DNA from: Burkholderia cepacia ATCC 25416
GTDB lineage: Bacteria; Pseudomonadota; Gammaproteobacteria; Burkholderiales; Burkholderiaceae
Assembly: GCF_001411495.1 (NCBI RefSeq)
Contig: NZ_CP012982.1
Span: forward strand, 1,674,001 to 1,738,000
Reading direction: 5' to 3'
DNA: 64,000 bases
Shown: positions 1-8,350 of the stretch, one piece after another
Position numbering within the stretch: the stretch's first letter is position 1
How the letters are laid out: the number at the start of each line of letters is the position of its first letter
The notes under the pieces: model-generated
Told to the model about the DNA's origin: nothing
Seen by the model: only the letters and a program-made list of their open reading frames with translations
The model's database searches: none
Program-made: the position numbers and the translations under genes

Positions 1-368
1 TGCGCATCGATCCGCGCAGCGGTGACACCGCGTATCGCGAGCTCGCGAAGCGCGCGCTGTACGACGACGTGCCGCAAGCCGACTTCGAAGCCGTCGCGAA
101 CCTGATGACCTGCGACGTGCCGGCCGCGCCGTTCGCGACCGCGATCCCGACGACGGCCGCGCGCTGGGGCGCGATCGACCGCCACTACATCAAGTGCCTG
201 CAGGATCGCGTGATCCTGCCCGCGCTGCAGCAGCGCTTCATCGACGAAGCCGACGCGTTCGCGCCCGGCAACCCGACCCACGTGCACCAGCTCGACAGCA
301 GCCATTCGCCGTTCATGTCGCAGCCGGCCGTCCTGGCCGGCGTGCTGGCCGACATCGCGAAAAGCTGA
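1..368 (+). CDS. Alpha/beta hydrolase, C-terminal part (cut by window start)
   Basis: An open frame enters from the left edge and stops at TGA 366-368, leaving about 121 residues. The sequence fits the C-terminal third of a small alpha/beta hydrolase of the plant SABP2/hydroxynitrile-lyase-like esterase group. A segment LDSSHSPFMSQP near the end would carry the catalytic His of the Ser-Asp-His triad, followed by a final helix. The nucleophile elbow lies outside the window, so the substrate cannot be judged. The next gene is on the opposite strand and converges on it. Confidence 0.7.
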   Translation, partial: RIDPRSGDTAYRELAKRALYDDVPQADFEAVANLMTCDVPAAPFATAIPTTAARWGAIDRHYIKCLQDRVILPALQQRFIDEADAFAPGNPTHVHQLDSSHSPFMSQPAVLAGVLADIAKS

Positions 369-422
369 GCACGGCACGCGCGGGGCGCATCCGCTCCGCG
401 CAGCAGGGCCGTGCGGGTGCGC

Positions 423-1361
423 CTACGCGTAGGCCACCGAGCGGTCCCGCCCGAGCCGCTTCGCGCGATAGAGCGCGGCGTCGGCCTCGTTGACGAGCAC
501 GTCGCAAGTGGGCGCACCCGCCTTTGCACACGCGCCGCCGACACTCGCCGTCACCGGCACGCTGACGCCCTCGGCATCGACCGGCACGCTGCCGATCGCA
601 TCGCGCACCTTGTCGGCCACGAGCATCGCCTCGTCGAGATTCGTGCACGGCAGCAGCAGCGCGAATTCCTCGCCACCGAAGCGGCCGAACGTATCCTGCG
701 CACGCACGATCGACGCGACGCGGCGCGCCGTCTCGCGCAGCACGGCGTCGCCGGCCGCATGCCCGAAACGGTCGTTGATCGTCTTGAAGTGGTCGAGGTC
801 GAACAGCAGCACCGACATGTCGCCGCCGTAGCGCTGCCAGCGCGCGAATTCGTCGCCGAGCCGCGCCTCGAAGAAACGCCGGTTCGCGATGCCGGTCAGG
901 CCGTCTCGATTCGCGTGTTCGCGCAGCTTCGCGACCGCCTCCTCGCGCTCACGCTGCATCACGCTCACGTGCGTGACGTCCGAGATCGTCACGCACACGG
1001 CCTCGACGTCGCGGCCGCGCGTGAGCGGCATGAACGTGCAGTCCTGCTGCATGTAGTCGACGCCGCCCGTGATCGGCCGGTCGTGCTCGAAGCGGAACAG
1101 GTAGGGCCGCTGCTCCCACGAGCTGAACGCAAAGCTGCCGAGCTGGAACACGCTCTCGAGCTTGCGCGACAGCCACGCGCGCGGCAGGTCGGGAAAACAG
1201 TCGAACAGGTTGCGGCCGATCACGTCGGCGGCCGGGATACCGCTGTGGTCCTGCATGAAGCGATTCCACATCAGCACGGTCATCGCGCGGTCGAGCACGA
1301 ACAGGCCGAAGCCCACCCGCTCGATCACGAGATCGCTCAGCGACGGGGTAGCGGCCGTCAT
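423..1361 (-). CDS. PAS-GGDEF diguanylate cyclase
   Basis: A 312-residue cytoplasmic protein with an N-terminal PAS-type sensor region (about residues 10-130) and a C-terminal GGDEF domain. The active-site loop reads GGEEF. The residues RAQD lie five positions upstream, as expected for the product-inhibition I-site, so the enzyme should make cyclic di-GMP from two GTP and be feedback-controlled. The frame is open further upstream, but I chose the ATG at 1361 because it overlaps the TGA of the CheC-like gene as ATGA, typical of translational coupling. It is the last gene of a three-gene operon with a CheC-like protein and a stand-alone receiver, suggesting a signalling module linking a receiver phosphorylation state to cyclic di-GMP. 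Confidence 0.9.
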   Translation of the reverse strand: MTAATPSLSDLVIERVGFGLFVLDRAMTVLMWNRFMQDHSGIPAADVIGRNLFDCFPDLPRAWLSRKLESVFQLGSFAFSSWEQRPYLFRFEHDRPITGGVDYMQQDCTFMPLTRGRDVEAVCVTISDVTHVSVMQREREEAVAKLREHANRDGLTGIANRRFFEARLGDEFARWQRYGGDMSVLLFDLDHFKTINDRFGHAAGDAVLRETARRVASIVRAQDTFGRFGGEEFALLLPCTNLDEAMLVADKVRDAIGSVPVDAEGVSVPVTASVGGACAKAGAPTCDVLVNEADAALYRAKRLGRDRSVAYA

Positions 1362-1984
1362 AGCGCGGACAGCAACGCGTCGAGCGCGTCGCCCATCAGC
1401 CGGATCGAATCCTCGGCCATCAGCATCACGAAGTGGGCCCGGAACGCGTGGTCCTCGAGCCCGAAGTTCACCTCGAGCAGCAATGCCACGCTCCACGCCA
1501 GTTCGGTCGGCTGGAAGACGTCGTCGAACGACACGTTCGCGCCGAGCAACCCAGGCGGAAAGAACACCGGCTTGCGCCCGAGCTCGTCGAGGATCGATGC
1601 GACGCAGGCGCCCATCAGCACGTTCGCGACGTCGAACACGACTTCGTCGGGTGTCGCCATCCCGCCGTACACGCCTTCGCCGAACGTGCGGTCGACGACC
1701 GACATGAGCCGCGCGATGCTCGCGGTACGGCACAGCACGATCGCCTCGCCCTTGATGTCGGAACGGAAGCCCTGGCGCACGGCGGTCACGTTGTCGTAGA
1801 TGCCCGTCATCTCGCGCAGCGCATCGCCCGCGTCGGTCGCTTTCACGACCCGCACGCGCGGCACCGACAGTTCGATGAAGCGCCCGAGCAACAACGCGAG
1901 CCGTGCGGCGGCACGGCCCATTGCGAGGTTGGCGATCTCCTGCAACGCGTCGCGTTGCTCCGCCGTGAACACCGAGTCAGGCAT
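1358..1984 (-). CDS. CheC-like chemotaxis phosphatase
   Basis: A 208-residue protein of the CheC/CheX/FliY phosphatase family, which dephosphorylates CheY-type receivers. Two copies of the family motif are visible. The first is EIANLAMGRAAARL, with the E..N pair and a downstream P. The second is DVANVLMGACVASILDEL, where the acidic residue is Asp. An ATG at 1993 is also in frame, but GGAG sits only about two bases before it; for the ATG at 1984 the spacing is about ten, so I prefer 1984. The gene overlaps the end of the receiver gene (stop at 1977) and the start of the GGDEF gene, so all three are probably translated together. The likely substrate is the receiver encoded just upstream. Confidence 0.82.
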   Translation of the reverse strand: MPDSVFTAEQRDALQEIANLAMGRAAARLALLLGRFIELSVPRVRVVKATDAGDALREMTGIYDNVTAVRQGFRSDIKGEAIVLCRTASIARLMSVVDRTFGEGVYGGMATPDEVVFDVANVLMGACVASILDELGRKPVFFPPGLLGANVSFDDVFQPTELAWSVALLLEVNFGLEDHAFRAHFVMLMAEDSIRLMGDALDALLSAL

Positions 1985-2345
1985 ACAACCCATACTCCTT
2001 GAGAATGGGCAGCAATGCCTCCGACGTCACGGGCTTGGCAACGAATGCGATCGCGCCCAATTCGCGCACGCGTGCTTGCGCCTGCGGCTGGATATCGGCG
2101 GATACCACGATCACGAACGTGTTCAGATCTTCGTGGCGCAGTGTCTCCAGCACCTGATATCCGCTCATGTCGGGCATCGTCAGGTCCAGAAACATTACGG
2201 AAGCTTTGCCGTCACGATACAGCGCCAAGGCCTCTCGACCATTCGCGGCATACGCGACATCGACGTCCCAGCCTCCCGGCAGCGCCTTTGTCAGAAGTTT
2301 GCGAGCGAGCAGCGAATCGTCGGCAATTACAATCGGCAAAGGCAT
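1977..2345 (-). CDS. Single-domain response regulator (CheY-like)
   Basis: A 122-residue stand-alone receiver domain. The acidic pocket IADDS is near residue 10, the phospho-acceptor lies in FLDLTMPDMSG near residue 54, and the conserved lysine is in VAKPV near residue 104. There is no output domain, so it must act by protein contact, most simply with the CheC-like protein encoded next. The start at 2345 gives the normal receiver N-terminus; the longer open frame upstream is low-complexity arginine-rich and unlikely to be real. First gene of the leftward operon. Confidence 0.88.
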   Translation of the reverse strand: MPLPIVIADDSLLARKLLTKALPGGWDVDVAYAANGREALALYRDGKASVMFLDLTMPDMSGYQVLETLRHEDLNTFVIVVSADIQPQAQARVRELGAIAFVAKPVTSEALLPILKEYGLYA

Positions 2346-2790
2346 GGGGCGAAGCGGTATACGGAATGGTCTCTCTCGCGTTAACGACCGCGCGGCGCAC
2401 TTCTTGAGGCGCCGATGCGTTCGGGCGCGGGCAGCCGCCTTGCAACCGCGCGCGGGCGCCGCAACGCGGGCGCGCGCGACGCGCCGCGCGGCGAATGCCG
2501 GCGGGCGCAGATATCTGTCATAGGGAAAGCAAGGCGCGATTCTCGGAGTAAACCGGAGGCGATGCAACTCGCCATATTCACCATTTCGGACAGAATCGGT
2601 CCGAACATGCGCCATTCCGAAAACAGCCGCGACCATTTTCGAGATAAGCACGCAAAATTTTTCCTTGTGTACGTTTGCGCTGCCGGATTCGTCGCGTTTT
2701 CAATCTGACGAATTCCCCCTGTCGAAATCGACAGGATTACTTGCGTCCGGGTGCATCCGGGGCCGTTCGGCGGGCCGTCGCAACTCGTTT

Positions 2791-5070
2791 ATGATGGCAG
2801 GCACCTTCGCCTCACCCGCTTCCTCGATGACGTCCGACCGGCCCGCCGATTCCCACGCTCCCGCCTCCACGCCCGCCGACGACTGGCAGGACGACGGCAA
2901 CTATGCGTCCGGTGCGCCCGAGCACGATTTCGCGGTGCGACGCGTGACGCTGATCGTGCTGCTCGTCGCGGCGATCGTGCTGCCCTGCATCTACGTCGTG
3001 GTGATGGCGTACAACGACCTGAAGACGCGCGAGGCCGCCGCGAGCGACGTGACGATGCGCACCGTGCGGGTTGCCGAGGAGCACGCGCTCAAGGTGTTCG
3101 ACCTGAGCGAGACGCTCGATGCGCGCATCGTCGATCTCGTGCAGGACATGGACGATGCAACCGTGCGCAACAGGGAGTCCGACATCCACGAAGCGCTGAA
3201 CACGATCGGCGGCGGCTATCCGCAGGTGGCGGCCGTGTCGATCTTCGGCGCGAGCGGGATGCTGCTCGCGAACAGCCTCTACTATCCGGCGCCCTATGCG
3301 TCGATCGCGAACCGCGACGATTTCGCCGGCATTCGCGACGGCAAGGTGATCGAACACATCTCGCGGCTGATGATGGGGCCGCTCAAGCTCGAGAACATTC
3401 CCGTGTTCAACACGGGCGTCGCGCGTCGCCATAGCGACGGTTCGTTCGCCGGAATGGTGTCGATCGCGCTGAAGTCGTCGTATTTCAACGCGTTCTACCG
3501 CGACCTGCTCGGCGGCGCCAGCACGCCGATGACGATGGCGCTCGCGCGCTCGGACGGCGCGGTGATCGCGTCGTATCCGCCGCCGCCGGCACTCGCGCAC
3601 ACCGACCGCGCCGTCACGTTCGGCGACGCACGCAACGATCCGCGCGCCGGTGTCGTGCGGGTGCGCCACGACGGCGCGAGCAGCGAGATCGTCGCGTATC
3701 GCCAGGTCGGCAGCTATCCCGTCTACGTGACGTGCTCGTATCGCACGTCGGCGATCTGGCGTGAATGGTACGAACACCTGAGCGTGCTGTTCCTCTCGAT
3801 GTTCGCGCCGTCGGTCGCGCTGTGGTCGGTGATCTGGCTGTCGCTCAAGCGGCTGAAGGCGGAAGAGGAGGCGTGGGACCGCTGGCAGGCCGAAGCGTCG
3901 ATGCGCCGTTCGATCGAATCGGCGTACCGGCAGTCGCGCAAGATGCAGGCGCTCGGCAATCTCGTCGGCAGCGTCGCGCACGATTTCAACAACCTGCTGA
4001 TGATCATCTCGAGCAACGTGCAGATCGTGCGGCGGCGCGGGGTCCAGCATCTCGACAAGGAGCTCGGCGCGATCGAACGCGCGCTGAAGAACGGGCAGTC
4101 GCTCACGCGCCAGCTCCTCGGCGTCGCACGCAAGCAGCCGCTGCACAACGAGACGATCGACGTCGGGCAATGGGTCGGCACATGCCGCGAACTGCTGAAG
4201 ACGTCGCTCGGTTCGAAATCGTCGCTGGTCGTCGCGATCGAGCCCGGTGTGTGGCCGATCCGCGTCGACGTCGCCGAGCTCGAACTCGCGGTGATCAACC
4301 TCGCGGTCAACGCGCGCGACGCGATGGCGGCCGGCGGCCGCTTCACGGTCGGCGCGCGCAACGTGACGCTGCGTCGCGAGGACGGCTTTCCGCTGACCGG
4401 CGATTTCGTGCAGATCTCGCTCGACGATACGGGTTCGGGCATGGCGCCCGACGTGCTCGCCCGCGCGTTCGAGCCGCTGTTCACGACGAAGGCTCAGGGG
4501 ATGGGGACGGGGCTCGGCCTGCCGCAGGTATTCGCGTTCTGCGAACGCTCGGGTGGCCTCGCGACGATCGACAGCGCGGTCGGTGCCGGCACGTCGGTGC
4601 GCCTCTACCTGCCGCGCGCGCGCGCCGAGGATGTCGTCGCACGGCCGCCGGCGGTCGCGCACGACGCGGGCACGGGCGCGCTCGCCGGCCTGCACGTGCT
4701 GCTCGTCGAGGACAACAGCGAAGTCGCGGCCGGCACCGAAGCGCTGCTGTCGCTGCTCGGGCACCGCGTGACCTACGCGCCCACCGCCGACGACGCGTTG
4801 CGCCTGATCGAAGGCGCGGCCGCGAACGACGCGTTCGACCTCGTGATTTCGGATATCCACATGCCGGGCAGCCTGAACGGCATCGACCTCGCCGAAGCGG
4901 TCGAGAAGCGGCCGGAGAAGCTGCCCGTGATTCTCGTCACGGGTTACGCGGAGGAACTCGACCGCACGCGCACCGTCAACGTCCGCGTGCTGTCGAAGCC
5001 GTTCGACATCGCGCTGCTCGACGAGATCCTGCTGGGCATCCGCGAAGCGCGCGACGCACGGCACGCGTGA
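2791..5070 (+). CDS. Hybrid sensor histidine kinase (dCACHE - HisKA - HATPase - receiver)
   Basis: About 759 residues from the ATG at 2791; an in-frame ATG at 2827 is an alternative and neither has a clear ribosome site. The order is: a short cytoplasmic tail, TM1 (VTLIVLLVAAIVLPCIYVVV), a roughly 250-residue periplasmic double-CACHE-like sensor region, TM2 (LFLSMFAPSVALWSVIW), a HisKA box with the acceptor in VAHDFNNLL, an ATPase domain with NARDAM, DTGSGM and GLGLPQ, and a C-terminal receiver with VEDN, the acceptor in ISDIHMPG and the lysine in LSKPFD. The VAHDFNNLL H-box is typical of PAS/CACHE hybrid kinases. It is transcribed away from the receiver/CheC/GGDEF operon, which could be its phosphorelay target; that is inference from position only. 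Confidence 0.9.
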   Translation: MMAGTFASPASSMTSDRPADSHAPASTPADDWQDDGNYASGAPEHDFAVRRVTLIVLLVAAIVLPCIYVVVMAYNDLKTREAAASDVTMRTVRVAEEHALKVFDLSETLDARIVDLVQDMDDATVRNRESDIHEALNTIGGGYPQVAAVSIFGASGMLLANSLYYPAPYASIANRDDFAGIRDGKVIEHISRLMMGPLKLENIPVFNTGVARRHSDGSFAGMVSIALKSSYFNAFYRDLLGGASTPMTMALARSDGAVIASYPPPPALAHTDRAVTFGDARNDPRAGVVRVRHDGASSEIVAYRQVGSYPVYVTCSYRTSAIWREWYEHLSVLFLSMFAPSVALWSVIWLSLKRLKAEEEAWDRWQAEASMRRSIESAYRQSRKMQALGNLVGSVAHDFNNLLMIISSNVQIVRRRGVQHLDKELGAIERALKNGQSLTRQLLGVARKQPLHNETIDVGQWVGTCRELLKTSLGSKSSLVVAIEPGVWPIRVDVAELELAVINLAVNARDAMAAGGRFTVGARNVTLRREDGFPLTGDFVQISLDDTGSGMAPDVLARAFEPLFTTKAQGMGTGLGLPQVFAFCERSGGLATIDSAVGAGTSVRLYLPRARAEDVVARPPAVAHDAGTGALAGLHVLLVEDNSEVAAGTEALLSLLGHRVTYAPTADDALRLIEGAAANDAFDLVISDIHMPGSLNGIDLAEAVEKRPEKLPVILVTGYAEELDRTRTVNVRVLSKPFDIALLDEILLGIREARDARHA

Positions 5071-5130
5071 CACGCCGGCACGTGACCCGCTACGTGCGGG
5101 CCGGCGCCGGCGACATGAACGGGGCGACGC

Positions 5131-5685
5131 TCAGGCCGACTTCAGCAAGCGCACCCAGCCCGTGTAGCGATCGACGAAACCCTGCAGGAACTTGCGGGTG
5201 TCTTCGCTGACGATCTGGCCCTGATCGTCGATGCGTGCCGGATCGTGCTTGATGAACATCTCGGGCTGCCCGAGCGTCTTCACGTCGAGGTACGCGAGCA
5301 CGTTGCGCAGGTGCTGCTGCGCGAGCGCGGTACCCGTCGCACCCGGCGACGTGCCGAGCACCGCACCCGGCTTGCCCGACCACGAATTGGAACCCCACGG
5401 GCGCGAGCCCCAGTCGAGCGCATTCTTCAGCACGCCCGGAATCGAGCGGTTGTACTCCGGCGTGAAGAACAGCAGCGCATCGGCGGCTTCGATCGACTGC
5501 TTGAAGCGTTTCGCGACTTCCGGGAAATCCGCGTCGTAGTCCTGGCTGTACAGCGGCAGTTCGCCGATCTCGACGAACTCGAACGAGAAATCGGCGGGGG
5601 CGAGCGAGATCACGGCGTGCGCGAGCGCGCGGTTCCACGAAGCGCGACGCAGGCTGCCGACGACCACAGCGATGCGATAGGACAT
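5131..5685 (-). CDS. NAD(P)H-dependent FMN reductase / quinone reductase
   Basis: A 184-residue flavodoxin-fold protein. VVGSLRRASWNRALA near the N-terminus is the FMN-phosphate loop, and FFTPEYNRSIPGVLKNALDW is the isoalloxazine-binding stretch typical of the NADPH-dependent FMN reductase (ChrR/azoreductase-like) family. It probably carries out two-electron reduction of FMN or quinones in the cytoplasm. The start at 5685 has GGAG about eight bases upstream; the overlapping longer frame has no such signal. It is convergent with the hybrid kinase and stands alone. Confidence 0.9.
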   Translation of the reverse strand: MSYRIAVVVGSLRRASWNRALAHAVISLAPADFSFEFVEIGELPLYSQDYDADFPEVAKRFKQSIEAADALLFFTPEYNRSIPGVLKNALDWGSRPWGSNSWSGKPGAVLGTSPGATGTALAQQHLRNVLAYLDVKTLGQPEMFIKHDPARIDDQGQIVSEDTRKFLQGFVDRYTGWVRLLKSA

Positions 5686-5798
5686 GACATTCTCCTTCCG
5701 GTGAGTGAGGAATCGGATCGATTGCTTCCGAACGAGCGACAAAGGTCTGTTTATAGGCAAGCCAGCCCGCGAACCGCCCCACGGGGCCGGCCGGCCGA

Positions 5799-5833
5799 CT
5801 TTCCACAAGGTTTTCCACAGAAATTGTGGATAA
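5799..5833. promoter_or_regulatory. Cluster of three DnaA-box-like 9-mers
   Basis: Within 35 bases the sequence has CTTTCCACA (5799-5807), TTTTCCACA (5811-5819) and TGTGGATAA (5825-5833). The last is the complement of the perfect box TTATCCACA. This lies in the 365-base gap between the FMN reductase and the sigma-factor gene, which otherwise shows no gene. It may be a DnaA-regulated promoter or a DnaA-titrating site rather than an origin, since no AT-rich or iteron sequence adjoins it. Confidence 0.5.
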
Positions 5834-6050
5834 CTTGACCGTTATGATCTGACGTTACAAATTGCCCGCCGCGTGCCGAGGTCGACACACGACACAGGGT
5901 TCGGCAAGCATAGCGCAGCGCGTCGACCGGTTTCGTGAATTCGCGACGGAACATGCATTGCAGGCGGGCACCGCGCCCAGTAAGCTGCTCGCACCGCGAC
6001 GCGCCCGCTTGGTGGCGCACGCGATTGCCTCGAGACACCGCAACCCAGAC

Positions 6051-6650
6051 ATGCCGTCCGAATACGACGATCCCGCCTATCTCGCGCAACTGCGGCGCGA
6101 CCTGCTGCGCTTCGCGCGACTCCAGCTCCGCGATGCCGACGCGGCCGAAGACGCCGTGCAGGAAGCGCTCGCCGCCGCGTGGTCGCACGCGGGCGATTTC
6201 GCCGGGCTGTCGGCCCACAAGACCTGGGTGTTCGGCATCCTGCGCAACAAGCTGATCGACGTGCTGCGCGCGCGGCAGCGCACGGTGAGCTTGTCGGCGC
6301 TCGATGCCGAGCTCGACGGCGAATCGGCGCTCGATCGCGAGCTGTTCAAGGAAAACGGGCACTGGGCCGCGCATGCGAAGCCGCGACCGTGGCCGCGACC
6401 GGAAACGCTGTTGCAGCAGCAGCAGTTCTGGACGCTGTTCCAGACCTGCCTCGACCACCTGCCGGAGCAGATCGGGCGCGTGTTCATGATGCGCGAATTC
6501 CTCGACGTCGAGATTACGGACATCTGCAGCGAATTGACGCTGACGACGAATCATTGCAGCGTGCTGCTGTATCGGGCGCGCACGCGCCTGCGAACCTGCC
6601 TCAGTGAAAAAGGACTGACGACCGAAGATGCTGCCGGGGAAATGTACTGA
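6051..6650 (+). CDS. ECF-like RNA polymerase sigma factor
   Basis: A 199-residue sigma-70 family protein. Region 2 is visible as DLLRFARLQLRDADAAEDAVQEALAAAW followed by KTWVFGILRNKLIDVLR. Region 4 is LPEQIGRVFMMREFLDVEITDICSELTLTTNHCSVLLYRARTRLR, with the recognition helix near the end. An insert between the two regions (about residues 95-130) is longer than in minimal ECF factors. The start at 6051 (MPSEYDDP) is chosen because everything upstream is arginine-rich filler. The next gene, a small zinc anti-sigma, overlaps the 3' end, so the two form a regulator/antiregulator pair, probably autoregulated. Confidence 0.88.
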   Translation: MPSEYDDPAYLAQLRRDLLRFARLQLRDADAAEDAVQEALAAAWSHAGDFAGLSAHKTWVFGILRNKLIDVLRARQRTVSLSALDAELDGESALDRELFKENGHWAAHAKPRPWPRPETLLQQQQFWTLFQTCLDHLPEQIGRVFMMREFLDVEITDICSELTLTTNHCSVLLYRARTRLRTCLSEKGLTTEDAAGEMY

Positions 6651-6843
6651 CGTGACGCGACTGCTGTCGGATGCCCTCGACCGGCATCTGACCCTGCACG
6701 AGCGCCTGCAGGTGCGTGTACACCTGCCGACCTGCAGTGGCTGCAGGGCCTATCGCGGTCAGATCGCACTGCTGCGGACAGCCGCGAAAGCGGCGGCGGG
6801 GCGGGGGCCGGACGACGACGATGGGTCGTCCGGGGAAGGCTAG
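6628..6843 (+). CDS. Small zinc-finger anti-sigma factor
   Basis: A 71-residue cytoplasmic protein starting 23 bases inside the sigma gene. The motif HLTLHERLQVRVHLPTCSGC contains the His and the CxxC pair of the zf-HC2/ZAS fold that binds and sequesters ECF sigma factors. There is no membrane segment, unlike most anti-sigmas, so any signal is presumably sensed in the cytoplasm (redox or metal at the zinc site). The tail is a low-complexity Gly/Asp stretch. Confidence 0.75.
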   Translation: MLPGKCTDVTRLLSDALDRHLTLHERLQVRVHLPTCSGCRAYRGQIALLRTAAKAAAGRGPDDDDGSSGEG

Positions 6844-6965
6844 GGGCGGCTTGCTTGGTTGCGATCGCCCGGGTGGTGGTCGCACGGTGTCCGGCGATCG
6901 TATCGGCTTCGAATGCCGATGTTTGTACCCGGCCGATGCAATCAGAAAAATACGGCGGGCAAGAA

Positions 6966-7325
6966 TTATTCGAACAGCGCCTGCACCGATTCGGGCGGCC
7001 GGCCGATGGCGGCCTTGCCGCGATAAACGACGATGGGCCGCTGCAGCAGAATCGGATGAGCGGCAATCGCCGCGTAGGCTTGTGTGTCGGTCAGATCGGC
7101 GCGGGCCAGATTCAGCGTCTTGTACGGTTCCTCTCCGTCGCGCAGCATGTCTCGAACCGGGCGGCCAAGCTGCCGATGCAGCGCTTCCAATTCCTCTACC
7201 GTCGGTGGCGTCTTCAGGTACTCGACGACATTCAGGGGCGCACCGGTGGTATTCAGCGACTCGATCAAAGCAAGCGTCTCGCGCGACTTCGAGCATCGGG
7301 GGTTGTGGTAGATCGTGATCATCAT
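6966..7325 (-). CDS. arsC: ArsC-family (glutaredoxin-type) arsenate reductase
   Basis: A 119-residue thioredoxin-fold protein. HNPRCSKSRETL at residues 7-18 carries the catalytic Cys, and LLQRPIVVYRGKAAIGRPPE carries the RPI arginine motif that binds the oxyanion. Glutaredoxin-dependent ArsC reduces arsenate to arsenite; stand-alone homologues of unknown substrate (YfgD type) have the same motifs. No arsR or efflux gene is nearby, so a true arsenic role is uncertain. Two consecutive ATGs (7325, 7322) are possible starts. Confidence 0.88.
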   Translation of the reverse strand: MMITIYHNPRCSKSRETLALIESLNTTGAPLNVVEYLKTPPTVEELEALHRQLGRPVRDMLRDGEEPYKTLNLARADLTDTQAYAAIAAHPILLQRPIVVYRGKAAIGRPPESVQALFE

Positions 7326-7513
7326 TCAAGCCTGGAGGGTAGAGCCCCGTATTGTAGCCAGTCTGCATCGGGTGTCTGGGCCGGGAGGTTGGCGCGGGAT
7401 CGCGGGATTTCGAGTGGATTTGCTGCTTCGCGGAAGCAGATGGACCAGGTCGTGCGACGGACCATGAGAGGGGAGTGCTGTTCGGGATGCGCTTCACGGC
7501 GTTGCGTTGATGT

Positions 7514-7529
7514 GTTTATGCGCATAAAG
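7514..7529. promoter_or_regulatory. parS-like site 1
   Basis: GTTTATGCGCATAAAG, a 16-bp palindrome with one outer mismatch. It belongs to the class I recall as the ParB-binding site of Burkholderia chromosome 2 (GTTTATGCGCATAAAC). Confidence 0.85.
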
Positions 7530-7639
7530 GTGAGCGGTGTTCTGCCGCGGGATGACGGATCGAGGTGCCGCACGCCAGATCAATACGATGGGAGGTTCCG
7601 ACCGGAAAGGAGGCGGGCGGGTGCGTCGTACGTCGGTTG

Positions 7640-7655
7640 CTTTATGCGCATAAAG
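7640..7655. promoter_or_regulatory. parS-like site 2
   Basis: CTTTATGCGCATAAAG, a perfect palindrome that differs from sites 3 and 5 by a C/G swap at the outermost pair. Confidence 0.85.
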
Positions 7656-7812
7656 CGGGCGGTTGCCGGGCGAGGCAGCTCTCGATTCGCGGCGTGGTGA
7701 CAGTGGAAACGTCCTCACGTGGATGCGATTGCTACGTCGACATGCCCGATGGTCAATCGCCGCGCACTGGATTCCGGAGCAGTCGGGGTGTGATCTTTCG
7801 CCGCTCGCCGCT

Positions 7813-7866
7813 CGCCATCGCCATCGCCATCGCCATCGCCATCGCCATCGCCATCGCCATCGCCAT
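7813..7866. repeat. Hexanucleotide tract, nine units of CGCCAT
   Basis: Nine uninterrupted copies of CGCCAT lie between parS-like sites 2 and 3. Such a tract can change length by slippage. It is outside any believable gene, so a length change would alter the spacing between partition sites rather than a protein. Confidence 0.95.
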
Positions 7867-7874
7867 CGGCCGCA

Positions 7875-7890
7875 GTTTATGCGCATAAAC
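7875..7890. promoter_or_regulatory. parS-like site 3
   Basis: GTTTATGCGCATAAAC, a perfect 16-bp palindrome and full match to the recalled chromosome-2 parS consensus, immediately after the hexanucleotide tract. Confidence 0.9.
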
Positions 7891-8042
7891 GAGACGCCCA
7901 AAGGCAGCGAGGTGTGCCGACGTACACGGGTTCAGCGGCATGCCTCAACGCGGTGTACCGGGCCAGGACATACCGCTAACACTCCACTATCAGAGGTGCA
8001 GCTCCCCCCGGTCACGCGGTCGACAGCCGCGGTTTCAGCGGA

Positions 8043-8058
8043 GTTTATGCGCACAAAC
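8043..8058. promoter_or_regulatory. parS-like site 4 (one mismatch)
   Basis: GTTTATGCGCACAAAC; a T-to-C change in the right arm breaks perfect symmetry. Possibly a weaker ParB site. Confidence 0.75.
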
Positions 8059-8235
8059 TCTCCAGCTCTCAGCCCCAACCGCCTCATCGAACGAAAGGGC
8101 AGCGCACCACGATCCCGCGGCAACTCGCTACTCACACCAGCGACGCCACACTTGATGATTCAAACCCCGCCCCGTCCATCGACGTTGCAGACATCCGCTA
8201 CACCATCCAATCGGGCCACTCGCCATCTCCGGTTC

Positions 8236-8251
8236 GTTTATGCGCATAAAC
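8236..8251. promoter_or_regulatory. parS-like site 5
   Basis: GTTTATGCGCATAAAC, a perfect palindrome 100 bases before the parA start, suitably placed for ParB or ParA-ParB control of the parAB promoter. Confidence 0.9.
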
Positions 8252-8350
8252 CGATAGCCCGAATGGCCAATGCGTAGTTGTCGAACGACAATTTCATTGA
8301 AATTCAAATATCGTCCTGTAGAATTCCAACGACCAAAATAGGAGTGAAAA

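Larger units (their letters stand above)
7326..8350. other. Centromere-like non-coding region upstream of parA
   Basis: About 1 kb between arsC and parA. It contains five 16-bp palindromes of the form (G/C)TTTATGCGCATAAA(C/G) at intervals of 126-235 bases, and a hexanucleotide tract. Open frames here have arginine- or repeat-rich translations and I do not believe any of them is a gene. The position, spacing and palindromes fit a partition (parS) region. Confidence 0.8.

Noticed and set aside
7494..8277. Open frames crossing the hexanucleotide tract as a repeat protein
   Set aside because: The translations are simple Ala-Ile, Met-Ala or Arg-His repeats on every frame, there are no ribosome sites, and they cross parS palindromes.
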